Shown here: piece after piece, positions 1 to 8,870 of the stretch | Layout: the number at the start of each line of letters is the position of its first letter | Position numbering within the stretch: the stretch's first letter is position 1 | Source of the DNA: an uncultured Desulfovibrionaceae bacterium | Lineage (GTDB): Bacteria > Desulfobacterota > Desulfovibrionia > Desulfovibrionales > Desulfovibrionaceae | Assembly: GCA_944324045.1 (NCBI GenBank) | Contig: CALUUT010000062.1 | Coordinates: 1 to 35,685 of the forward strand | DNA: 35,685 nt | Reading direction: 5' to 3' | Position numbers and translations under genes: made by a program | The notes under the pieces: model-generated | What the model was told of the DNA's origin: nothing | Database searches by the model: none | Seen by the model: only the letters and a program-made list of their open reading frames with translations

Positions 1-939
1 CTGCGCGACGCCTGGCGCGTAAGCCTGTCTTTGTGCAAAGTCGTCATTCCCATCATCATTGCCGTCAAGGCGCTTACGGAACTGAATCTCATGGCCTACA
101 TCGCCAAACCCCTGGAACCGATTATGGGGCTGGTGGGCCTTCCGGCAGACCTTGGGCTGGTATGGGCCACGGCGCTTTGCGTCAATGTCTGGAGCGGCGT
201 GGCCCTGATGCTTTCAATGCTTCCTTCCATGCCCCCCTTAACCGTGGCCCAAATGTCCGTATTTGCGGCCATGCTCCTTCTTGCCCACTCTTTTCCCCTT
301 GAGGGACGCATCGCCGCTCGTTGCGGCGTCAACATGCTTGTACAATTCTGCATCCGTTTCCCGGCAGCGCTGCTTTACGGTTTCCTGCTGCACTGGATTT
401 ATACTCATTATGGACTATTAGATGCCCCAGCGACGCCACTGCTCACAATTGAACCAACCGCTTCGGGACTCCTCGGCTGGGGTTTGGACGAACTCATACG
501 CCTTGCGCAAATGTTTGTCACAATATTTCTTATTTTCTTATGCGTCACTGTGCTGAAAAAATGGAAAATCATCAACCTGCTTCAAATCTGCCTTTTGCCT
601 GTGCTCAAATTTTTGCGTATAGGAAAAGAAACAACGACCATTACCGTAATAGGCATGACCACAGGCATTATTTACGGCAGTGGACTCATTATCCGGGAAG
701 CGCAAAAAGGCGCCATGTCCGGCCGCGACCTTTTTGCGGCCATGTCCCTTATGGGCCTTGCGCATTCTCTGCTGGACGACACAATTATCATGCTGCTCAT
801 GGGTGCGGATTTCACGTCTATTTTCTGGCCCAGAATTGCTCTTGCGCTGGCGCTCACGCGCCTGCTTATGACCTTCTACGACATGCGCCTCATTCCCGGA
901 ATGCGCAAGCACAAAGGCATGACGCAAACTGAATCATAA
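1..939 (+). CDS. Nucleoside-recognition (Gate) domain membrane protein, 5' partial
   Basis: The frame is open from the first base of the window, so the true start lies upstream; the TTG at 31 is not needed as a start. The visible 312 codons encode a very hydrophobic protein with about six to eight membrane segments, including PIIIAVKALTEL near the start and a long helix around MFVTIFLIFLCVTVL. Polar, glycine-rich segments (ELNLMAYIAKPLEPIMGLVG and GMTTGIIYGSGLIIREAQKG) are typical of the Gate/nucleoside-recognition family, related to SpmA/SpmB and nucleoside transporter gates. The family is thought to move small solutes across the inner membrane, but the substrate is unknown. The gene ends 10 bases before lpxB and probably shares its transcript. 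Family assignment is from pattern recognition only. Confidence 0.68.
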   Translation: MRDAWRVSLSLCKVVIPIIIAVKALTELNLMAYIAKPLEPIMGLVGLPADLGLVWATALCVNVWSGVALMLSMLPSMPPLTVAQMSVFAAMLLLAHSFPLEGRIAARCGVNMLVQFCIRFPAALLYGFLLHWIYTHYGLLDAPATPLLTIEPTASGLLGWGLDELIRLAQMFVTIFLIFLCVTVLKKWKIINLLQICLLPVLKFLRIGKETTTITVIGMTTGIIYGSGLIIREAQKGAMSGRDLFAAMSLMGLAHSLLDDTIIMLLMGADFTSIFWPRIALALALTRLLMTFYDMRLIPGMRKHKGMTQTES

Positions 940-949
940 AGGAGCATCC

Positions 950-2080
950 ATGTCATCCCCGCTTGTCTGGATAAGCGCCGGCGAACTCTCCGGCGACATG
1001 CACGCCGCAGCTCTTGCGCGCGCCATTCGTGAATTTCGGCCGGATGCGCGGATGCGCGGCATTGCCGGGCCTTACTTGCGTGAACTTGGGGCAGAAACGT
1101 TGTTTCCAATGGAAAATCTGGCGGTCATGGGAATTACCGAGGTGCTCCGCTATCTGCCCGCCATATTTTCCATGCTTAAGGCCATTCGCAAAGACCTGCT
1201 CCAAAACCGCCCGGACATGGTCGTGCTGGTTGACGCCCCGTCTTTCAATTTTCGTGTGGCAAAAATCGCAAGCGAAGCCGGAATCCCGGTTTATTACTAC
1301 ATAAGCCCCAAAGTATGGGCTTCACGCCCGGGCCGCGTCCATTTCATGAAACGCCATATCCGGCGCATCATCTCCATTCTTCCGTTTGAGAAAACCTTTT
1401 TTAAAAAATATGGCATGGAGGCTGATTATGTAGGCAATCCCATTGTAGACATGCTGAACCTTCCGGCGCTGGAAGGCGTTCAGATTGAACCGGGACGGAT
1501 TGGCGTCATGCCGGGCAGCAGAAACAAGGAGATAACAACGCTTTTACCTGTTTTTTCGGATGCGGCGCGCCGCATCCGCGAACGCCGGCCCGACGCATCG
1601 TTTCACTGCATCAAAGCGCCCAACATTGCAGACAGCCGCATCATGGAACTCTGGCCGCATGATATTCCTCTAACCATCATCAACAGTGATCAGAGATATG
1701 CATGCATCAAAAGCTGTGAACTACTCTTAGCCGCATCCGGCACCGCGACATTGGAAAGCGCTCTTATAGGAACCCCCACGGTCGTGGCGTATAAAGTATC
1801 TCCCCTTACCGCTTTTATCATCAAGAAAATCATAACCGTCCGCTATGTCAGCCTTCCCAATCTGATCATGAACCGTCCGATTTTTCCGGAACTCTTGCAG
1901 GAAAACGCAACCAGCGAAAAAATCGCGGATGCCGCGCTCAATTGGTTGGAAAATCCCGCGTCCAGCGCCCTGATTCGCTCCGATCTTGCGGAATTGCGAC
2001 GCATCGTGGGAAAACCCGGAGCAGCCGGACGCGCGGCGCAAGTTATCCTCAAAGATGCGGGGTTCATGCCATGCGCATGA
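950..2080 (+). CDS. lpxB: Lipid-A-disaccharide synthase LpxB
   Basis: A 376-residue GT19 glycosyltransferase, the usual family length. It joins UDP-2,3-diacylglucosamine to lipid X to form the tetra-acylated disaccharide of lipid A at the cytoplasmic face of the inner membrane. Recognisable landmarks are the N-terminal ISAGELSGDMHAA, the VLVDAPSFNFRVAK strand, YYISPKVWASRPGR, the MPGSRNKEI nucleotide-binding turn, and the C-terminal AASGTATLESALIGTPTVVAY. The ATG is preceded by AAAGGAG at a good distance. The stop is 10 bases from the convergent stop of the YheO-type regulator, with no terminator hairpin visible between them. No other lpx gene is in the window. Confidence 0.95.
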   Translation: MSSPLVWISAGELSGDMHAAALARAIREFRPDARMRGIAGPYLRELGAETLFPMENLAVMGITEVLRYLPAIFSMLKAIRKDLLQNRPDMVVLVDAPSFNFRVAKIASEAGIPVYYYISPKVWASRPGRVHFMKRHIRRIISILPFEKTFFKKYGMEADYVGNPIVDMLNLPALEGVQIEPGRIGVMPGSRNKEITTLLPVFSDAARRIRERRPDASFHCIKAPNIADSRIMELWPHDIPLTIINSDQRYACIKSCELLLAASGTATLESALIGTPTVVAYKVSPLTAFIIKKIITVRYVSLPNLIMNRPIFPELLQENATSEKIADAALNWLENPASSALIRSDLAELRRIVGKPGAAGRAAQVILKDAGFMPCA

Positions 2081-2089
2081 CGTGCGCGT

Positions 2090-2818
2090 CTATTCCTTGA
2101 CCTGTCCCAGATACCGGTAAATGGTGGACTCCGAAACATTCATGCGCCGCGCAAGAGCGGCGATGCCGCCTTTCAGCAAAAACAACCCGCTCTTGTTAAG
2201 CTCCCTGATAAGACTCTTGCGCTCTTCAGGAGAAAGTCTGTCAAGAGGAGCGCCCACATTTTCCGCTGTCCTGTTGATAAGGAAGGTAAAAATATCGGCC
2301 TGCCCCACGCTTATTTCCTCAGACGGCGTTTCAGTATCGCTGGAAGCCGTCTCGCTGCTTGCCGCTTGAGGTTTTGAAACGTCCCCGACATATTCATTCT
2401 TAAGAAAGTTCGTGGCGCTTTTATGCGCATCGTTCCATCCAAAGGGGCCGCCCAGCCCCAACCACCGCCCAAGAGCGTTATGGCTTTCAGCCAACGGCGT
2501 CAGATCAAGATTGATGCATAAAGCGCCAACCGTTTCGCCTTCAGGATTGCGAATAAGAAAGGTGGAGGAGCGACACAACCTGTTGCCTTTCATGGTAAAG
2601 GTGCGTATTTTAAAATTTTTTGATGTATTTGCGGACGTTAAAAAACTCAAAGAATGATCTGTGGGAGCCCCGCCTACACAACGCCCGCTTACATGTCCGT
2701 TGGCGATTGCAATAATGGAATGCTCGGAATCGGAAAAATCATGCAACACAACTTCACAATTTTCACCAAATTGTGACGCAAGAAACTCAACAAGGGGAAT
2801 ATAGTCGCGTACCGTCAT
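2090..2818 (-). CDS. YheO-type (PAS-like + HTH) transcriptional regulator
   Basis: A 242-residue protein with two parts. Residues 1-120 match the YheO PAS-like sensor domain: YIPLVEFLASQFGENCEVVL, a conserved IIAIANGHVSGRCVGG segment, and NPEGETVGALCINLDLTPL. Residues about 160-242 form the winged or HTH_22 DNA-binding domain, ending AALARRMNVSESTIYRYLGQ. The acidic, Ser/Thr-rich stretch between them (about 150-170) looks like a flexible linker. Relatives such as DauR respond to small metabolites and often control amino-acid or redox genes. This gene diverges from mlaE across 273 bases, so control of itself or of the mla run is possible but not shown. ATG at 2818; no strong Shine-Dalgarno sequence. 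Confidence 0.8.
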   Translation of the reverse strand: MTVRDYIPLVEFLASQFGENCEVVLHDFSDSEHSIIAIANGHVSGRCVGGAPTDHSLSFLTSANTSKNFKIRTFTMKGNRLCRSSTFLIRNPEGETVGALCINLDLTPLAESHNALGRWLGLGGPFGWNDAHKSATNFLKNEYVGDVSKPQAASSETASSDTETPSEEISVGQADIFTFLINRTAENVGAPLDRLSPEERKSLIRELNKSGLFLLKGGIAALARRMNVSESTIYRYLGQVKE

Positions 2819-2919
2819 ACCTTCCTCATTCTATAATCCGAAAAAACAGTGGATGAGTCTAGCTTTTTTTTGTTCTCACCACAAGTTGAAAAGTACGGTT
2901 CTTCAGCAAGGCAAAAGGG

Positions 2920-2949
2920 TTGACGGCAAAAATATCCTTACGGTATAAG
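2920..2949 (+). promoter_or_regulatory. Candidate sigma-70 promoter upstream of mlaE
   Basis: TTGACG at 2920-2925 and TATAAG at 2944-2949 are separated by 18 bases inside the AT-rich 273-base gap between the divergent regulator and mlaE. It would give a leader of about 135 bases before mlaE. The boxes are close to consensus, but AT-rich gaps produce such matches by chance, so this is a weak call. Confidence 0.25.
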
Positions 2950-3091
2950 AAAAAATGTATCCAAATATTTTTGTGCGAGCTTTCCGGGCGGTTGAAACCA
3001 TACTGGACATGGCGAACCTTTCTTGACGAAAAAAGTTCCATTTCCTAAAATGTATCAAAATTTTACTCTGCACGCAGTATAAGGATTTTCT

Positions 3092-3892
3092 ATGCAACCT
3101 GCAAAAGAGCCGGCACGGTTTCCGGCCAATCTGGGAGTCCCAGCCATACGCTTCATCGATGAGGCTGGATCCATGCTGCTCTTTCTTCTCAGCGCCCTGC
3201 GCCGCATTGTTTCTCCACACCAATTTTCAAAAATCGTCGCCCAGATCTATGTAATCGGCGCCCAGTCTTTTTTTCTTATCGCCCTGATCGGCATTTTCAC
3301 GGGAATGGTTCTTGGTCTTCAGGGGTATTACACGCTCGTGCAATTCGGCTCTGAAGGCATGCTCGGCGCGGCTGTGGCCCTGTCTCTCATCCGCGAACTC
3401 GGCCCCGTGCTAAGCGCGCTCATGATCGCCGGTCGAGCCGGCTCGGCCATGACCGCCGAAATCGGGGTCATGCGCATCACAGATCAGATTGACGCGCTTG
3501 AAGTCATGGATATCAATCCCATAAGCTATCTTGTCAGCCCTCGCATTGTGGCCTCAATCATCGCCTTTCCCATGCTGACCGCTGTCTTTGATGTAATCGG
3601 CATTCTTGGCGGGTATTTGACGGGAGTGGTCATGCTTGGCATCAATTCAGGAGTTTATTTTTACCGAATTGAGAACGCCACCACCATGACGGATGTTTCA
3701 GGCGGCTTTGCAAAATCCGTCGCCTTCGCCATCCTGGTTACGCTGGCTTGCTGCTATAAAGGATACATGGCCCACACCCGCACGGACGGCGCTGGGCCGG
3801 TTGCCGTGGGCAACGCCACGACTTCGGCGGTCGTGCTTTCCTGCGTATTCGTGCTCATGGCGGATTACGTGCTCACTTCCGTACTGTTGTAA
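3092..3892 (+). CDS. mlaE: MlaE: phospholipid ABC transporter permease
   Basis: A 266-residue MlaE/permease-family membrane protein. It is the inner-membrane channel of the Mla intermembrane phospholipid transport system. Diagnostic segments are GIFTGMVLGLQGYYTL, ALSLIRELGPVLSALMIAGR, AGSAMTAEIGVMRITDQIDA, LEVMDINPISYLVSPRI, and a C-terminal pair of helices. About five membrane helices are visible. The N-terminal 25 residues before the first amphipathic helix are longer than in E. coli. The ATG follows AAGGATTTTCT. It is the first gene of a plus-strand run with mlaF starting 10 bases after its stop. Confidence 0.95.
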   Translation: MQPAKEPARFPANLGVPAIRFIDEAGSMLLFLLSALRRIVSPHQFSKIVAQIYVIGAQSFFLIALIGIFTGMVLGLQGYYTLVQFGSEGMLGAAVALSLIRELGPVLSALMIAGRAGSAMTAEIGVMRITDQIDALEVMDINPISYLVSPRIVASIIAFPMLTAVFDVIGILGGYLTGVVMLGINSGVYFYRIENATTMTDVSGGFAKSVAFAILVTLACCYKGYMAHTRTDGAGPVAVGNATTSAVVLSCVFVLMADYVLTSVLL

Positions 3893-3901
3893 GGCGGGAT
3901 C

Positions 3902-4750
3902 ATGTCCTTGGATGACAAACACATAACAGCCAAAAAGTCCAAAGCATGGGATATCGAGCTTTGCGATCTGCGTCTTGGGTATGGCGACACAGTGGTGCTT
4001 GAGCATGTGACGGACACATTTCCAGGCGGAAAAATCACCGCGATACTCGGCGGCTCAGGTTGTGGAAAATCCACTTTGCTCCGTCATATTCTCGGTTTGC
4101 GAACCCCAATGAGCGGCCAGATATACCTTGACGGGCGGGATATTTTCACCATGCCGAAAAAAGAATTTCGGCGGATGCGTCGGCGTATGGGGGTTCTTTT
4201 TCAGGACGGCGCGTTGCTTGGCGCCTTGACGCTTGGGGAAAACGTCGGACTGCCGCTTACAGAAAACACCCGGCTTTCAAAAAGCGTAATTCGCGATGTG
4301 GTGCGGTATAAACTGTCTCTGGTGGGGCTTGAGGAATTCGCGGATTACTATCCAAATGAACTCTCCGGCGGCATGCGCAAACGCGCCGGACTTGCACGGG
4401 CCCTGGTCATGGACCCGCCATTGCTTTTATGCGACGAACCGACGTCGGGCCTTGACCCTATCAACGCGGCGCAAATGGACCAGCTTCTTTTGAGCCTGAA
4501 GCAGGAATTTCCGGATATGACCATCGTCACGGTCAGCCATGATCTGGCCAGCGTGAAAACAATAGCCGACCACGTGCTCATGCTGCATAATAAAACCGTG
4601 ATCTTTGCGGGCTCAGGCGAAGAACTGTACGCCAGCGAGGATCCCTATGTACGGCGTTTTTTAAGCCGAAAGGCCGTACCTGGAAAAATAACCGGAATTG
4701 AGCTTTCTTCTGAAGTCAGGGCGGAACTTGACCGGTGGATTTCGCAATAG
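3902..4750 (+). CDS. mlaF: MlaF: phospholipid ABC transporter ATPase
   Basis: A 282-residue ABC ATPase that powers MlaE. Walker A is GGSGCGKST with the lysine at about residue 56, the Q-loop is LFQDGALLGALTLGENV, the signature is LSGGMRKRAGLARAL, Walker B is LLLCDEPTSGLDP, and the switch histidine is in TVSHDLASV. DGALLGALTLGENVGLPL is characteristic of the MlaF/Ttg2A subgroup rather than general importers. It follows mlaE with a 9-base gap. No STAS-domain MlaB gene follows as it does in E. coli; a 121-base gap separates it from mlaD. Confidence 0.95.
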   Translation: MSLDDKHITAKKSKAWDIELCDLRLGYGDTVVLEHVTDTFPGGKITAILGGSGCGKSTLLRHILGLRTPMSGQIYLDGRDIFTMPKKEFRRMRRRMGVLFQDGALLGALTLGENVGLPLTENTRLSKSVIRDVVRYKLSLVGLEEFADYYPNELSGGMRKRAGLARALVMDPPLLLCDEPTSGLDPINAAQMDQLLLSLKQEFPDMTIVTVSHDLASVKTIADHVLMLHNKTVIFAGSGEELYASEDPYVRRFLSRKAVPGKITGIELSSEVRAELDRWISQ

Positions 4751-4871
4751 GACAATGCCCTGCTGCGCGTAAAACAAAACGGAACTTGCCCATAAAGGAC
4801 ATATCGATACATGCCGTCTGGATAACGCGCGACAACTTCAAACGCGCAATGCCATTAAATAAGGATGCATG

Positions 4872-5324
4872 ATGAAACATTCCTACAGCAAACAGACCAT
4901 TGCCGGCATTTTTGTGCTAATCGGCATCGTGTGTATAGGATATCTGACCATCAAACTGGGAAAAATGGAGCTGATCGGCGATGAAGGATATACTGTTCAC
5001 GCAAATTTTGTTTCGGTTGCCGGTTTACGCGTCGGGGCCAACGTGGAAATTGCGGGGGTCAATGTGGGCCGGGTCACAAACATCCGCCTGGACGACAAAA
5101 CCCACGCCAGGGCTCTGGTTGAAATGCGCATAAAAAAAGACGTGCCGCTAACGGACGACGTCATCGCCTCGGTCAAGACCAGCGGTCTTATCGGCGATAA
5201 ATATATTATGTTGTCGCCCGGCGGTTCCCCGGATATGCTGGAAGACGGCGATGAAGTTACAGAGACACAGCCTTCCGTGGATATTGAATCGCTCATCAGC
5301 AAATACGCTTTTGGACAGGTGTAA
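4872..5324 (+). CDS. mlaD: MlaD: MCE-domain phospholipid-binding subunit
   Basis: A 150-residue protein with one N-terminal membrane anchor (TIAGIFVLIGIVCIGYLTI) followed by a single MCE domain (about residues 38-120: VHANFVSVAGLRVGANVEIA through IMLSPGG). MlaD forms a periplasmic hexameric ring with a central lipid channel on top of MlaE. Two in-frame ATG codons lie side by side at 4869 and 4872. AAGGA at 4861-4865 is only three bases from the first but six from the second, so the second was chosen. The stop is four bases from the mlaC start, which implies translational coupling. Confidence 0.92.
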   Translation: MKHSYSKQTIAGIFVLIGIVCIGYLTIKLGKMELIGDEGYTVHANFVSVAGLRVGANVEIAGVNVGRVTNIRLDDKTHARALVEMRIKKDVPLTDDVIASVKTSGLIGDKYIMLSPGGSPDMLEDGDEVTETQPSVDIESLISKYAFGQV

Positions 5325-5328
5325 AACT

Positions 5329-5979
5329 ATGAAAAAAATATTCCGTTTCAATGTTGTATTATTTGCGGCGTTTTTTTGCTTATTCGCCTGGAGCTCCATG
5401 TCGAAAGCCGGCGTTTCCGCCCCGCGGCAGGCTCTGGAAGAGCGCGTAACCGAAATTATGGATATTTTGAAGTCGCCGGAATTTCAAAACAAAGCTACGC
5501 ATGAAGCGGCAATCGATAAAATAGACGCTGTAATCCGGACCATTTTCGATTTCGAACAGTTCTCGGCGCGGACCGTCGGGCCTCACTGGCCTGGCTTTAC
5601 GCCGGAACAGAAAAAAAATTTCCAGGACGCTTTCGCCGCGCTTTTGCGGGCTACCTATCTTGACAAGCTTGACAGTTATTCAGGAGAAAAAGTCCTGTTT
5701 ACAGGAGAAACTGCAAGCAGCAAAGGCGACAAGGTGGAAATCAGCAGCAATGTAGTGCTTAAAGACAAAACCATCCCTGTTTCCTACAGAATGATCTTGC
5801 GCAATGGCCGGTGGGCCGTCTACGACCTGATAGTCGAAGGAATGAGCCTAGTGCAGAACTACCGTTCTCAATTCCAGGATATTCTCAATTCAGGAACTCC
5901 CGAAGAGCTCATACAGCGAGTATGGGAGCAGACAAAGAAAATTCGTGAAAAACCAAAGGATGCCGGCGCTTCCCGATAA
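5329..5979 (+). CDS. mlaC: MlaC: periplasmic phospholipid-shuttle protein
   Basis: A 216-residue exported protein of the MlaC/Ttg2D family. It begins with a signal peptide (MKKIFRFNVVLFAAFFCLFA, cleavage near SKAG). The mature part contains DAVIRTIFDFEQFSARTVG, HWPGFTPEQKKNFQDAFAAL, LRATYLDKLDSYSGEKV and RMILRNGRWAVYDLIVEGMS, all hallmark segments. MlaC carries phospholipid between MlaA at the outer membrane and MlaFED at the inner membrane. An upstream in-frame start at 5251 lies inside mlaD and would bury the signal peptide, so 5329 was chosen. The gene lies between mlaD and mlaA. Confidence 0.93.
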   Translation: MKKIFRFNVVLFAAFFCLFAWSSMSKAGVSAPRQALEERVTEIMDILKSPEFQNKATHEAAIDKIDAVIRTIFDFEQFSARTVGPHWPGFTPEQKKNFQDAFAALLRATYLDKLDSYSGEKVLFTGETASSKGDKVEISSNVVLKDKTIPVSYRMILRNGRWAVYDLIVEGMSLVQNYRSQFQDILNSGTPEELIQRVWEQTKKIREKPKDAGASR

Positions 5980-6081
5980 ACGCCGGCGAGCCGGACGCCC
6001 TGTTGGCCCGGTCAAGAAATCATGCGGCCCTGTATAGTATATTTTACTGAACCATAGCTTGGCGCAACGCCCCTCAAGACT

Positions 6082-6969
6082 ATGCCTATTCGACAATTTT
6101 TCTTACGCGGTATTGGTCTTTCCCTGATGCTGGCCCTATGCATGACGGCGGCGGCATATGCGGACAGCCGCGCTGTTCACGGCGGCAGAGCCGCAGATGT
6201 TGCGGAAAGCCAGACATACTTGCTGGCGCATGAAGACGAGGAACCCGTCATGTACCCCGTCCAGCAACGATTCACGCCGAATACCGGCGCTTCTTTGCCA
6301 AGCCTTGATGACGATGATGAATATCTTTCCGCTCCTACGGTCAAGGTAAGCGACCCATTTGAGCCCTGGAACCGTTTTTGGTATCATACCAATGATATCC
6401 TTTATATGCAGCTTCTTAAACCTCTGCATGAAACCTATGTTCTGATTACTCCCCAAGAAGTGCGTTGGGGCATCAATAATTTTTTTCATAACCTGCTGTT
6501 CCCGGTCCGGTTCATCAACTGCCTGCTCCAAGGAGATTTTTACGACGCGGGCGTCCAGATTTCCCGTTTTGTGATCAACACCACGCTTGGCATCGGCGGC
6601 ATTTTCGACGTCACCAAAGACGACAAGGTGTTAGTCCCGGTCAACAACGTGCCCAAGGATTTCGGCTCCACCCTCGCATACTGGGGCGTGGGCGAAGGCC
6701 CCTTCTTCATTATCCCCATATTTGGCCCGTCCACCATTAGGGATACCGTGGGGCTCGCCGGAGACACCGCCGCAACGCCGAGCACCTATGTCCCATTAAA
6801 AGATGGCGGCGGCGCATTAATCGGGCTTCGCGCCCTGCACGTGGGCGATACGTCTTTGGCCCAATATGAGGCGATCCGGAAATTATCCATTGAACCATAT
6901 ATAGCCCTGCGGACCGCATATCTGCAAAACCGCAGACACATGCTTGAACGCGCCGGTATTCCCCAGTAA
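6082..6969 (+). CDS. mlaA: MlaA (VacJ) family outer-membrane protein
   Basis: A 295-residue VacJ/MlaA-family protein. The conserved core starts at about residue 92 ([18 protein letters not shown]) and includes [63 protein letters not shown] and [11 protein letters not shown]. MlaA removes mislocalised phospholipid from the outer leaflet and passes it to MlaC. The signal peptide is clear, but the lipobox is poor: LALC has Leu, not Gly/Ala/Ser, before Cys, and an AYA-D signal peptidase I site follows. An acidic linker (DDDDE, near residue 75) precedes the domain. It ends 22 bases before the dCMP deaminase, so transcription probably continues. Confidence 0.92.
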   Translation: MPIRQFFLRGIGLSLMLALCMTAAAYADSRAVHGGRAADVAESQTYLLAHEDEEPVMYPVQQRFTPNTGASLPSLDDDDEYLSAPTVKVSDPFEPWNRFWYHTNDILYMQLLKPLHETYVLITPQEVRWGINNFFHNLLFPVRFINCLLQGDFYDAGVQISRFVINTTLGIGGIFDVTKDDKVLVPVNNVPKDFGSTLAYWGVGEGPFFIIPIFGPSTIRDTVGLAGDTAATPSTYVPLKDGGGALIGLRALHVGDTSLAQYEAIRKLSIEPYIALRTAYLQNRRHMLERAGIPQ

Positions 6970-6991
6970 TTGCTCTGATAAGGAAAAGACC

Positions 6992-7507
6992 ATGAGCTCC
7001 AGCCCTGTGCAGCCGCAACGCGTCCCCTGGGGCGTCTATTTTATGGATATCGCGCACCTGGTTGCCGAACGCTCGACATGCCTGAGGCGAAAAGTCGGAG
7101 CTGTGGCGGTCAAAGACAAACGCATCCTGGCGACAGGATATAACGGCGCGCCTTCCGGCACAGCGCATTGCCTGACGGCCGGATGCCTGCGCAGTCAGCT
7201 TGGCGTGCCCTCAGGCGAACGCCATGAAATATGCCGCGGCCTGCACGCGGAGCAAAACGTCATCATTCAGGCCGCAGTGCATGCGTTATCCCTGGCCGGC
7301 GCTGACGTGTATTGCACACACCAACCCTGCTTCATCTGCACAAAGATGCTCATAAACTGCAATGTCAAAAATATTTACTACGTCTCTCCCTACCCTGACC
7401 ATTTAAGCGAGCGCATGGCCTCTGAAGCGGGTTTATCTTTTATTCAAATGGAATACGCGCCGCACGAGAAGCGCAAAAATGGCGCATTGGAAGCGTTTGC
7501 CCTCTGA
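6992..7507 (+). CDS. Deoxycytidylate (dCMP) deaminase
   Basis: A 171-residue zinc-dependent deaminase that converts dCMP to dUMP, the precursor for thymidylate. The zinc site is complete: HAEQN with His at about residue 85 and catalytic Glu at 87, and PCFIC with Cys at 113 and 116. The family features GYNGAPSG and SERMASEAG are present, and a Cys/His-rich insertion around [13 protein letters not shown] matches the extra metal site of ComEB/T4-type dCMP deaminases. The ATG at 6992 follows AAGGAAAAGACC; an in-frame start at 6944 would overlap mlaA. It sits directly before ribD, another deaminase-fold gene. Confidence 0.92.
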   Translation: MSSSPVQPQRVPWGVYFMDIAHLVAERSTCLRRKVGAVAVKDKRILATGYNGAPSGTAHCLTAGCLRSQLGVPSGERHEICRGLHAEQNVIIQAAVHALSLAGADVYCTHQPCFICTKMLINCNVKNIYYVSPYPDHLSERMASEAGLSFIQMEYAPHEKRKNGALEAFAL

Positions 7508-7528
7508 CCTTACTCCGCAGGAGTCGCC

Positions 7529-8710
7529 ATGGAGTACCATCCTTTCTATCCCTATATGCTGGAAGCGGCCCGTATTGCGGAATACGGCCGCGGAGCGACT
7601 GCGCCCAATCCTACAGTCGGAGCGCTTCTTGTGCGCGACAGGCACATCGTCGCCTGTGGCTGGCATCGTCTATGCGGCACTCCGCACGCGGAAATACATG
7701 CCCTTGCCGATGCGCGGGCAAAAGGCGTGGAGCCCTCCCAGTGCACTCTTGTCGTAACCTTAGAGCCGTGCCATCACTACGGCAAAACGCCGCCCTGCTC
7801 AAAAGCCATTCTTGAAGCCGGAATACGCCATGTCGTCATAGGAGCCCTGGACCCCACGCCCAAGGCATCAGGCGGAGCGCGTTTTCTTGCGGAGCACGGA
7901 GTTCACGTCGAATATGGAATCGCGGAAGATATCTGCCGCAACCTGATAGCGGATTTTCTGCATTGGCAAAACACCACGCTGCCCTATGTCGTGCTGAAAC
8001 TGGCGTCCACCATTGACGGCCGAATTGCGACACGAACCGGCCATTCACGTTGGATAACCGGCGAAAAGGCGCGTCTGCGGGTCCACTCTCTACGCGCGAC
8101 CTCCCACGCCGTACTCATTGGCGGCAACACCTTCCGCGCCGACAATCCGCTTCTTACTTGTCGCGACGCGCGTTTGCCCGGCGAACGGATTGTTCCTTGG
8201 GCGTCGCCGTGCTCCATTCCAGATATTCAAGCTCCCGTGTCTGATGTCATGCTGCATGATCAACCATTATTGCCCCAGCCGCGCGCCGTTATTGTCACCT
8301 CCTCCCTGCCTGACCCCCTCGCACCGTTTCACCTGCTGCAAAAGCGCCCTCAAGACACAATATTTCTCACCTCGGCCAAAGCGGCGCGGGAAGAAACAGC
8401 CGACTTGCTGCGGGCTAAAGGCATCACTGTCATTGGGACTGAAACGCTACGCGAAGCCCTGGAAACACTGCGAACCGAACTGCGGTGTTACCGAATCTTA
8501 TGCGAAGGCGGCGGACATCTGGGGCTTGCATTGCTTGAACAGGGGCTCGTAAATGAATTCGAGCTGCATATGGCGCCTAAAATTATAGGCGATAATGCGG
8601 CTGTTCCGCTTTTCTCCGGCAGAACGGTGGACAAAATGGAAGACGCGCTTACTCTTGCCTTGCGCAAAATCGGAACGTTGGACGCAGACAGCATTCTGCT
8701 TTTTCAATAG
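7529..8710 (+). CDS. ribD: RibD: bifunctional riboflavin deaminase/reductase
   Basis: A 393-residue two-domain enzyme of riboflavin biosynthesis. The N-terminal deaminase domain (about 1-150) has the zinc ligands in HAEIHALADA and LEPCHHYGKTPPCSKAILEAG. The C-terminal reductase domain (about 155-393) has VLKLASTIDGRIATRTG, HSRWITGEKAR, VLIGGNTFRADNP and CEGGGHLGLALLEQGLVNEF. It deaminates the GTP cyclohydrolase II product and then reduces the ribosyl side chain. The reductase half carries an insertion of about 30 residues around PWASPCSIPDIQAPVSDVML. The start follows GCAGGAGTCGCC. ribE, ribBA and ribH are not in the window, and no FMN riboswitch was seen upstream. Confidence 0.95.
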   Translation: MEYHPFYPYMLEAARIAEYGRGATAPNPTVGALLVRDRHIVACGWHRLCGTPHAEIHALADARAKGVEPSQCTLVVTLEPCHHYGKTPPCSKAILEAGIRHVVIGALDPTPKASGGARFLAEHGVHVEYGIAEDICRNLIADFLHWQNTTLPYVVLKLASTIDGRIATRTGHSRWITGEKARLRVHSLRATSHAVLIGGNTFRADNPLLTCRDARLPGERIVPWASPCSIPDIQAPVSDVMLHDQPLLPQPRAVIVTSSLPDPLAPFHLLQKRPQDTIFLTSAKAAREETADLLRAKGITVIGTETLREALETLRTELRCYRILCEGGGHLGLALLEQGLVNEFELHMAPKIIGDNAAVPLFSGRTVDKMEDALTLALRKIGTLDADSILLFQ

Positions 8711-8870
8711 CGAACGGCATTCTCCACCATGGCTTAAAAATCACCCATTTTGCTGCAACGTTTTGTGAATAAGCCGCCTGTTTCCATGTCTGACACACTC
8801 AAATACGCTATTATGCCTATCTTCCTTTTCCATTTCTATTCTGTTTGCCTCTGGCGGCGACATAAATACA

